Source of the DNA: Pisaster brevispinus
Taxonomy: Eukaryota > Echinodermata > Asteroidea > Forcipulatida > Asteriidae
DNA: 64,000 nt
Direction: 5' to 3'
NCBI GenBank assembly: GCA_023634235.1
Contig: JAMKCF010000018.1
Span: 6,832,768-6,896,767, forward strand
Shown piece after piece: positions 51,774 through 61,350 of the stretch (the first letter of the stretch is position 1; each line of letters begins with the position of its first letter). The position numbers and the translations under genes are program-made. Under the pieces are notes generated by a model. It was not told the origin of the DNA. It did no database searches and saw only the letters and a list, made by a program, of their open reading frames with translations.

Positions 51774-53150
51774 CATTTCACAAATGTGGATCACAACACT
51801 TTTACAAGCAACACTCTGGAATCAGTTTGCCGTAGGTTTGAAAAGTGTACAAGTACATGTACAAAGTCCCATATTTAATGAGGAATAGTAACATTTTGGC
51901 ATGACCACCTCTGTGGGCCATCATAAAATTTAGTCAATTTCAACCTTTGGAAATATAATATGTCAATAAGTTTCATACCCAGTATGATATGATCCCCTAT
52001 ACCACAATGCACAAAGGTTCATTTCATTGTTCCACTGTGTAGAAGTCCCCACAACTCTGGGTATGCCTACCCATTACTGTCAAAATGCAGTTATCGCAAT
52101 GCTGTATAATAGCATTCTTTATCATATCTATCATGTATTGTTACACCCCTACATGTACTATGGATTTATGGAATTTCACTCTGATGAGTAAAGCAAGAAA
52201 AAAATTAATCTATAAAACAGTTTGGAGTATTTTGGCATGATCACTTTTTTGTTAGCAAGCACAGTATAATTTGGTTTGTTTCAAGTTTGTTTTGGCTTTA
52301 GAATCAATTTCTGTTGATAAAGACTATCATTTTAGAATTTCTTAACATCTTTTCTTACTGCAGAGTTTTGCAGTACTCAATAACAGTGAAACAAAGTGCA
52401 GCGAAACGTTCCTTGTTTGTTTTTGTTTTTGTTAAAGGACCTGAATTTGGGTAAATATAAAAAAAAATCCCCTCTTATCTTGACTACCGAGGGTGCTGTT
52501 GCAGTGATGTCATCTCAGGGAGCTACTTGTTTTAGTTTTATTTAAAAAACTGAATTGTGAATCCCCAAATTTGCTTGTTAAAAGAATTTGTGAGAAGATC
52601 ACACTTTGACAAATTAACAAATCATTAAAGAAAAGAATGTTTATGGCAGAGAATAACATTTTAAATTCTGTCCACTTTTTGTGAATAAACTAATTGTAAA
52701 ATACCCTTAAAAATGGCAACATGAAAGTTAGAAATAACGATGAAATGGGACACAATGGTGCATCTCCATCGGTTGCATTAAAAAGCAGAATTTCTTGGAA
52801 CTATTAAATGTGTTTATGAAACCTGTTCGTTCTTAGTGTGACAACTAATGATAAATGTTCACCTTAAAGAGACATTTTTTCGCTTTTGTTTAAAACATGT
52901 ATTTGCAACACAAAGGAATCTATTAACAATCTATTAACAGGATGGGTTAATACATGTGCAATGCACTTCTGATCCTTGATATTCGATTCCTAACCGGTAG
53001 AGGGCCCATTGCTTTGTGCACAGCCCATTCGATTTGTACATGAGCAACATGTACTGTAATTCCTACGTATGTTTAGGGTTTTTCTGAAAATACATTGGGT
53101 GGAATTTTTTTTTTACCATCGTGTTCTTTATGAAATTTATAAGAATGAAT
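51774..53150. other. Comparatively repeat-free island
   Basis: No CTAG-hairpin element, core palindrome or minisatellite. Ordinary AT-rich DNA with short unlinked ORFs only. It contrasts with both flanks and could be UTR or simply old unique sequence. Confidence 0.5.
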
Positions 53151-53159
53151 AACACAATT

Positions 53160-53360
53160 TTTTTTACTGTGACGTCATCAGGTGTCGAACTACGGCAATT
53201 CGACGCTTATTCCTTTAAAAAATCATATCCCCTGAACCACATGTCATAAAGTCAAATAGTTACTGTTGTTTTGTAGCTTACAACAAATGCAAAAATTTAA
53301 TTTTAAAGATGACCTCACTTTGACCTTTACTTCCAGTCCAAACAGGAAGCTCAAAACTGT
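53160..53360 (+). repeat. Decayed core-monomer fragment in reverse orientation
   Basis: 'gtgacgtcatcaggtgtcga', 'atcatatcccctgaaccaca' and 'gacctttacttccagtccaa' are reverse-complement relatives of the array monomer. The palindrome arms are broken (CTTCCAGTCCAAACAGGAAG). No element ends found. Confidence 0.55.
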
Positions 53361-53380
53361 AACAAAATAAGCGATTTGAT

Positions 53381-53720
53381 TTTGAATAAGCAAATTCATT
53401 CCGAATAAGCCATTCCGTAAAAGCAACTGTGCACGGATGAATACACCTGCCCGAGATTTGGAAGTTTACACGGCATACACATGGATGAACATTAAAATGG
53501 TACTGACATGTATGCGTGTTGTGGTTAATCACTGAATGATGTAGTGTTAAGTGTAATTCATGAAACTTCACAATCTTTATCAACAGCCGAAATCCTTACG
53601 AATAATAAACGAAATGGTTACGAATGAGCAAAATGATTCTGAAAAAGCAAATTGATTTCGAATGAGCGAAATGATTCAGAATAAGCTAATTAATTCTGAA
53701 TAAGCGTATTGATACTCGAT
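53381..53720 (+). repeat. Degenerate repeat of about 22 bp (GAATAAGC-type)
   Basis: Scattered copies of 'ttctgaataagcaaattgat' and 'cgaatgagcaaaatgatt' at 53381-53415 and, more regularly, 53590-53720, interrupted by about 170 bp of other DNA. Confidence 0.6.
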
Positions 53721-53989
53721 CGGTATTAAAGGGCACACAAAGTTTTACAATTAAATTTAGATCAACAGCATTTAGCTTTAATTATTATTATTATTCTTTG
53801 TTTTGCCTAAACTCCCATAGCATTTGTACACGATTTTGTTTAATTCTTAAAAAAATAATAAAAATAATCTGAAAGAGTTAGATCCTATGTCAAATTGAAG
53901 CTCAGTACATAAACTTAACATTTATTGCGATAATTGTTAAAATTCTTAATTAATTAGCCACTTTACAGCGAGGTGAATATTTAATTACC

Positions 53990-54180
53990 CACCCTTTTTG
54001 AGACCATATCTCAAAAAGAATACCGCCGATCGTCAAACTTTTTTTAGTTTTAGACTTATGAGATGCTGCAGATGTGGTTTCCTGCCTAAAATAACGAACG
54101 ACGTCACAATGACGTCATTTATTGCGCATTTTCGCATTTTCGCGTTTACGCATTTTCGCCTGTGTACAAAACACATAAAG
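53990..54180. repeat. CRE-like pair and CGCATTTTCGC repeats
   Basis: 'acgacgtcacaatgacgtcat' followed by 'gcgcattttcgcattttcgc' and 'gtttacgcattttcgcc', a short 10-11-bp periodic stretch. Preceded by 'acccaccctttttgagacca', a weak hairpin with 'tctcaaaaagaata'. Confidence 0.45.
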
Positions 54181-54389
54181 ATAGTGAAATCAAATCCGAC
54201 TTCTAGAAACATAATTGTTCAATTAAGCTCACATTTAACGTCCTAGATTACACAAATGTTTCTTAAATCCGGAGTTTTTTTTGACGTTCAGTTTAAAAGC
54301 ATCATAACTTATTAAAACATTGTCAGTAGAAAAAAAAAACAAATTCTCAGGCAAATTTAACGCCATGGATACTCTGCATTTGGTTTTGG

Positions 54390-54928
54390 CCTTATTACAT
54401 TTAGCTGGACGAGAACGGTACCATAGTCAAACATGAAATAATAACTCACGTTTTCAGTTCTAAAGGATAGTGGGTTGTCGCCACAACCAACCCCCGTACA
54501 TTCAGCAAACCATAAATCAGGTCACAATTTTCTGATCAAAACAAAATTTATGTTTTGAAGGCATCAGACAGCATATCGAAACCGAATTTAATGACAATAC
54601 CAATGGTGAAACCATGAGCCTATTGGTTAAATGTACATCATAAAGTCTAGACTACGAAGTTGTATTTTTAGTGTGCTTCATTGTGTCACACAACCAACCA
54701 TAGAAAGCAGTCAAGCAACACGTCACTTGTTTACATAAGTTACGAGTATGGGATCAAAGTTGTCCCAATACAATGTCTTTGAACGAAAACCCTGAAAATT
54801 GAAAAAGTTCATCTGATAAAATCCATTTACTTTACGTCGGGCAAACTGTGTTTACTGTCTTCCCGTTTGATGATAGTTTATTCAAAATGCGGCGCAGTGC
54901 ATGAGCATTAGTTCACTTTATGTACACA
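54390..54928 (+). repeat. Long direct repeat, copy 1
   Basis: Shared with 56626-57200 over about 540 bp: 'gaaataataactcacgtttt', 'tagtgggttgtcgccacaac', 'ctagactacgaagttgtatt' and 'tcttcccgtttgatgat'. Small substitutions and indels throughout. No ORF conserved; possibly two copies of one unidentified element. Confidence 0.8.
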
Positions 54929-55245
54929 AGGGGTTGTTCGCTTTTCGTACTAACTTGTGAGACATGCTCAGTTTTAGACTCAGTATCAGAATAAAGGTTA
55001 CATGTAGGCTTAGTTTTGATAGGCACATTTCAAGTCAAAATAAGTGCATGTCAAAGGTGAACGGTTCTTAGTAAGACCATGGAGGTAGGAACATCCACGG
55101 TAAGACCTTCTGACATTTAAACTTATTAAAACATTGTCAGTGGAACCATTTTGGATTCCCGGGCAAAATTCACGAATCGGGTACAGCGTTAAATAAGTTT
55201 TGTATTGTCGAAAAAATGTAAATATCTAAAAAGTGTCAAGTCTCA

Positions 55246-55374
55246 GGCCGTGTCCGAAACGGCGACTTCGGCTAGAGCTACGGCTAGATTGCCCGCGTCT
55301 GCCTATTCTTCAACACTGGCAGACGCGCTGATCTAGCTGTAGCTGTAGCCGAAGTCGCCGTTTCGGACACGGCC
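55246..55374. mobile_element. Palindromic MITE with long perfect termini
   Basis: Left arm starts GGCCGTGTCCGAAACGGCGA and continues CTTCGGCTA; the right end is its exact reverse complement over the first 29 bp, then imperfect to a short central loop ('ttcttcaaca'). 129 bp, GC-rich against AT-rich surroundings, no ORF. The high arm identity suggests recent movement or gene conversion. Confidence 0.85.
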
Positions 55375-56625
55375 TTAGTCATACTTATGACCAGTGTTGT
55401 TGCGTCTTTTGTATATTGTACAAAAAGTCTTTACGTACGCCGACTTACACGAGTCTAAGTTCGTTCAGACTATTTGAGAAGAATTGTCTATAGCTCTTAG
55501 CGTCGTGTGTATCAACGAATGGAGTGTGAATGCGACAGCGTGAATGTAAAACCCCAAACAAATTGGCAGGGGGTTACAATAGGACAGGAATTAGAGCTGA
55601 GTGGAAAAAGGGGGGAATTTACATTGTTCATAGGGGTGAAGAGACAAAATTAACAATAAAGTCATATCCCATATTTACTGTTTTAGCCCAACAAGAACAT
55701 ATTCAAGTTACAGTTATGATTTTAGTACAATAGCATAGACCGGAATTTAAATCAAAATCAAATCAAAATTATAATCTGCTACTAAAGCCCTGTTGTGTCA
55801 TGCACTAAGATGTTATCAGCGGAACTAAGCAGGGGGTAGTAACATTTTGCCATAGGTTAACATGATCCAGTTCCTGAACCTGTCCATGAGTTTGAGACAG
55901 TAGACATGACCCTAGATCCACGCAGACGTTACATTTATCGTTCATCCCTTCTTTTTTTTTCACTGAACATTTTTTTTTAGGATGTACCTATCGTTCCTCT
56001 AGAAATTTTAGTTATCTAAAGGTTTTTTGAGAAGATGGTTTTTGCCTATTGCCACGGTCACAATATTTTGTGTAGGTCGACGGATGAACATTTGCCGAAG
56101 GTAATGTTAATTCTAAGGCAACATACGCATCCAAAACAGGGGGAAAAACATATGTCGTTTACGCTAAAGATATGTTTGTTCATGAAATTATTAATACCGA
56201 AGCAGGTAGCAACGCAAAACATCATTTATGAATGTTCTATAGTCTAAACGATAAGTTAAAACAGACTCGTCCAGACAGTCTTTTATGGCTGGCCATGCAA
56301 ACACGCATCGGATACCGACATGTGTATGTACATAATAGTGCATGTACATGCGCTTGAAAACCCGCTCAAATTTTTGAACGTTGAGCTGCCAACTGTCTAA
56401 TTTTCGAGAGTCGAATGAGATTAATTTTAACTAATTGGCGTATTGGTAGCGGGACCCCCCCCCCATCATTTTCGAGTGGTTTTCTTTTAACAAGCAAGCT
56501 AAATCAATCTGACTTTATTTCGAAAGAAAAAAAAGAAGAATTCTGTTTCAAACTGCTTCCAAACCAAAACTACATGTACAGTATACATGTAAATGCAATA
56601 TAGTGTCAATGGCATCACTTTTTGA

Positions 56626-57200
56626 CCCTATTACATTTAGCTAGACGAGAATAGTACCTTTGTCGAAGATGAAATAATAACTCACGTTTTCAAATCTAAA
56701 GGATAATAGTGGGTTGTCGCCACAACCACCCCCGTACGTTCAGCGAAGCATAAATCCGGGCACAATTAACCTGATCAAAACAAAATGTATGGATTGAAGG
56801 TATCAGACAGCATATTGCAACCGAATTTAATGACAATACCAATGGTGAAACCATGAGCGCAATGGTTAAATGTACATCATAAAGTCTAGACTCCGAAGTT
56901 GTATTTTTAGTGTGCTTCATTGTGTCACACAATAAACCATAGAAAACAGTCATGCAACACGGCACTTTTTTACATAAGTTACGAGTATGGGATAAAAGTT
57001 GTCCCAATACAATGTCTTTGAACGAAGACCCTGAAAATTCAAAAAGTCCATCTTTTGGTGTAGATTAAACACACGGCCTAAATTAAAATAAGATAAAATC
57101 CATCTTTACGTCAAGCGAACCGTTGTTACTGTCTTCCCGTTTGATGATGTAGTTTATTCAAAATGCGGCGCACTGCATAGCAGTAGTTCACTTTACGTAC
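56626..57200 (+). repeat. Long direct repeat, copy 2
   Basis: Second copy of 54390-54928, with an extra 'taaacacacggcctaaatta' segment. It breaks off at 'ctttacgtacac' and joins directly to an internal part of a Helentron-like element at 57213. Confidence 0.8.
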
Positions 57201-57212
57201 ACTTTACGTACA

Positions 57213-58063
57213 CGGTGTCTGATGAGAAACAAACCAATGTCGTTCTTTTTCAGTTGAAGTTTTTGTCATTTAGTCAAAGTCATACAAATCCCTAAAGCAG
57301 GTGGACATCTCAGTAAAACCTCCTCTTTTATTCCTTGTTTTCCATTAAGCCATCAGGCGAGCACAGCGGAACTAAATTCACACTGAACTTTGAATGAGTT
57401 TGAGTTGTTTTTATATGCGGGACACGTGTTGTTACAACGTAAAATAATAAGCAGCGCAATGATACATTTCCGTTGTGTGGGACTATACGCACAGGCTTCG
57501 TGGACTTTGAACCTTATGAATAATGGAGCGGACAGTCAGTTACAGCGCTTTTCTCCATACACAAATTAACTGCGGTTAATACTAACTGTGGCTGTAACAC
57601 CCATTTAGGACCAGAAGTTAAGGTCATATTGGCATTATTTCTGTGCAAAAGTTTCGGAAGGATCACAGATCTACAATCTGATGTAAAAATTGTGATGAAA
57701 TGATCAGTAGTTTTGAGATATGAATTTTTGAAATATTCAACTTCCGGTTTGAACCGGAAGTCAAGGTCAAATGAGGTTGCGTTTAGTGTAGCGTTTTTAG
57801 AGTCATACCAGGCCTATCCGATGATGTATAGATTGTGAAAATCCATTGTGTAGTTTTGGAGTTATGATTTTTTCAAATATTAAACTTTAATTTAACGTAA
57901 CTTGACACCAAATGACGTCATCATGACATCACTAAGGCGGTGTCTTCTACTCATACATATCTAACTATATGTGAAGTTTACAGGTTGTGGGAGAATGGGA
58001 AGTGCAATTTTTTTAGAGGACAATCGCGGGGGATAAGAAGAAGAAGAAGTATTTTTAAAAAAA
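57213..58063 (-). mobile_element. Truncated Helentron-like element (copy of part of element 11)
   Basis: Matches 49564-50345 nearly base for base, starting inside the conserved block at 'ggtgtctgatgagaaacaaa'. One core palindrome at about 57740. The right end 'acaatcgcgggggataagaa' plus GAAGAAG is intact. The CTAG end is missing. Confidence 0.75.
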
Positions 58064-59358
58064 CTAGACATAAGTTTTTGTTCCGTAACAAAAACAAGGT
58101 GTTCGGTGTAGACATTTTCGAGTAAGCAGAGGTAGTGTTTTCAAAGAGAAAACCGAAAAAACATAACTTAATACGTCAGATAATATTTCAGAGCGGGATA
58201 AAAGCATGAACAGTTGTTTGTTAAAATGTCAAGACAAGGTCACCAACATATTCATTTCTGTGAAGTATGTGAAGCCCATGTTGAAAAAATTATAAAAACT
58301 CTGCCAAAGGCTTCTAGTAAAACTGTATTTTGAACTGTTTTTAACCCACCGCAAGATGGCGATCTTAATTTTGTTTTTAACCAGACCCTTGTCAGACTGC
58401 AACATTGTTAAAATCAACTCCAAAAAAGTTGCCACTTTTAATTACAATGCACTTTCGGTTTTAACTGGAAGTAAAAGACACGTAATTTCATGCAAACAAT
58501 TAAAATCGAAGACCTATATTACCTTTGTATAATCCCGCAAAAAAAGCAACCCAGGGTCTCTTACCCATTTAACATTTAAATGACGTAGATTTCCGAGGCA
58601 GCATCTGTCACAGAGCGAGCAAATAATAAAATCCCAGAGCGGGATAAAAGCATGAACAGTTGTTTGGTATAGCGCCACCCCCGCTTGTGGAATGTTTCCG
58701 TTACGTGGGACTGTACACACAGGCTTCGTGGACTTGGAACCTTATGGTTTTCATTACGTGGGACTGTACACACAGGCTTCGTGTTGCACACACACTCACA
58801 CAGGCTTCGTAGACTTTGAACCTTATGATTCATGGCGCTGAACAGTCGGCTACAGTGCTTTTATGTACAAAGATTAAATGCGCGTTAATACTAACGTTGG
58901 CTGTAACACCCAGAAGTTAAGGTCATATTGGCATCATTTCTGTGCAAAAGTTTCGGAAGGATCACAGAACTGCAATCTGATGTAAAAATTGTGATAAAAT
59001 GATCAGTTGTTTTTGAGATATGAATTTTTCAAATATTCAACTTCCGGTTTGAACCGGAAGTCAAGGTCTAATGAGGTCGCGTTCAGTGTAGCGTTTTTAG
59101 AGTCATACCAGGCCTATCCGATAATGTATAGATTGTGAAAATCCACTGTGTAGTTTTGGAGTTATGATTTTTTCAAATATTAAACTTTGATTTAACGTAA
59201 CTCGACACCAGATGACGTCATCATGACATCACTAAGGCGGTGTCTTCTACTCATACATATCTAACTATGTGTGAAGTTTAAAGGTTGTAGGAGACTTGGA
59301 AGTGTAACTTTGTTAGCGGACAATCGCGGGGGATAAGAAGAAGAAGAAGTATTAAAAA
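58064..59358 (-). mobile_element. Helentron-like element 12
   Basis: CTAGACATAAG, hairpin GTTTTTGTTCCGTAACAAAAAC, 'aaggtgttcggtgtag': the intact form of the element 11 start. Contains a triplicated segment 'gtgggactgtacacacaggc' (58706, 58760, 58790) and one core palindrome at about 59041. Right end 'acaatcgcgggggataagaa' plus GAAGAAG. Confidence 0.7.
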
Positions 59359-59376
59359 AAAAAAAAAAAAAACCGG

Positions 59377-59421
59377 AACAATAATAAGAGGTGTTCCGGG
59401 CGGATTGCCCGAACACCTAAA
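59377..59421 (+). repeat. Single hairpin module
   Basis: 'ggaacaataataagaggtgt' then 'tccgggcggattgcccgaac' and ACCTAAA: one isolated unit of the kind arrayed at 50391-51250, placed exactly at the joint between elements 12 and 13, where the C of CTAG is replaced. Confidence 0.8.
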
Positions 59422-61350
59422 TAGAAATTGAATTTTTGTTTGCTACAAAAATACGGTGTTCGTGATCGATGTGATTAGATTAAGATTTAAAGATATTTTA
59501 TTCTATCACCTCGATTTGTGGTTCAGGAGTAAGATTTTGTTCCAATATAAATCTTCAACTTCCGGTTTGAACCAAAACTTAGGTCAAATGAGGTCATACT
59601 GTGTAGCGCTAGGTAAGTCCTAGGAGCTCTCTGTAATGCCGTGTAGTTGATAAAAATCTAAAGTGTGGTTCGGGAGTTATGATTGTTTCAAGTATTGAAT
59701 TTGATCATCCGGTTTGAAACGAAAGTCAAGGTCAAATTGGGTCGCATTCTGTGTGTCAATTCTTAAGTTGATAAATATTTTGCCAATGATGTAAAGATTG
59801 CAAAAAAACAAAACAAAGTGTGCCTTAGAAGTTATGATTTTTTGAAACATTAATTTTTAACTTCCGGTTTGAACCGGAAGTCAGTGTTAAATGAGGACAC
59901 ACTGTCTATCGTTTGTTAAGTCTTAGGAGCTCTTTCTGATGCATTTACTTAATAAAAATACAATGAGTGGTTGAAGAGTTATTAATTTGTTCATTATTAA
60001 ATTCATCTTCCGGTTTGAACCGGAAGTCAAGGTCGAAGGGCATAACATTTTGTGTATCGTTTCTTCACTTGTTATCTACCTTCCAAATGATGCATAGATT
60101 GTAAAAATCCAATTTGTGGTTCAGAAGTTATGATTTTTTGAAACATTAAATTTCAACTTCCGGTTTGAACCGGAAGTTAAGGTCAGACGGGTCAGAGATT
60201 ATGTACCGCGTGTTTAATTTATCCATACCGTTCAGACGACGTATGGATTGTAACAATCCATTGTTTGGTTAAGGAGTTATGAATTTTTCAAATATTACAC
60301 GGACTACCATTATTTGGATGTGCAATATACAATGAAATAGCGAGCGACGCCAAATGTATTCCTAGTTTCAATCAAAGATCGTATAGCGCCGTAGGCGCTA
60401 ACGATCTTTGGTTTTAATACAGACATGTTAACTTAAACCACACGCGCAATGTACATGTGGCTGTTTGGACGTGTAGCGAGACCTTACTACAAGTGGATCG
60501 TACACGTGCGTGGCTGTTACAGGTTTGACATACAATACATTGTATTTACGTGTAGGCCTACACTACCGTGTGTTTCGTACAAGGTCGTTCAACAGACACA
60601 TGGGCTTTGACGTCAAGTTTGAACCAAATGCAAAGGTTAAAATGTTATTATCTCTGTGCAAAAGTTTGAGCAGGATTACTCATCTATAACGTGATGCAAA
60701 ATTTATGTTAAAATATAACGTAGTTTTTTTGATCAAAAATTTTAAAATTTTTCAACTTCCGGTTTGAACCGGAAGTCAAGGTCAAATGGGGTCACATTTT
60801 GTGCAGCATTTGTTGATCTTTTATCGACCTGTCCGATGATATGTAGATTGTCCAAATCAAACATGTGGTTCATGAGTTATGATCTTTTTAAAATAATAAT
60901 TTTTTATTTATTGTAATTCAAAACCCAATGACATCATCATGACGTCATCAAGTTTGTGTGGTCTTGATAATGAGGTTCAGATGTCTGATGATTTTTTTAC
61001 GAAAAAACACGAAGGCAGACTTTGACCTTTCGGTACGACCGGAAGTAAAGGTCATACGATTTTGACGTTAACTTTTGAAATGTTGCCGAAGTATTGATCT
61101 ATCAGATGCCCAATTATGAGCATCATAGCTTTAAAATTCACGAAGATACAGCGAAAAGCAAATGGTCAGTTTTCAACTTTAAAAACCTTGTAATTCGACA
61201 CCTGATGACGTCATCATGACGTCATCAATTCTGTGCCGTCTTTGTATTAAGGTTCGATTGTCTGATAAGTTTCAAGGTTCAATTCAGTTTCAATCTTGAG
61301 TTATGCTGTAGAGAAGAGTTCCGTGGAAGAAGAAGAAGATGGAGAAGAAA
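59422..61350 (-). mobile_element. Helentron-like element 13
   Basis: Starts TAGAAATTGAATTTTTG with hairpin TTTTTGTTTGCTACAAAAA and 'acggtgttcgtgatcgatg', as in elements 6 and 7. Seven core palindromes at about 59560, 59703, 59863, 60008, 60157, 60755 and 61030. An extra hairpin lies at 60373-60410. Ends 'gaagaagaagatggagaaga' directly before the next CTAG. Confidence 0.7.
60373..60410. repeat. Strong stem-loop inside element 13
   Basis: CAAAGATCGT..TAGCGCC, loop GTA, GGCGCTA..CGATCTTTG: 17 paired bases with small bulges. Absent from elements 6 and 7, so probably a tiny palindromic insertion. Confidence 0.7.
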
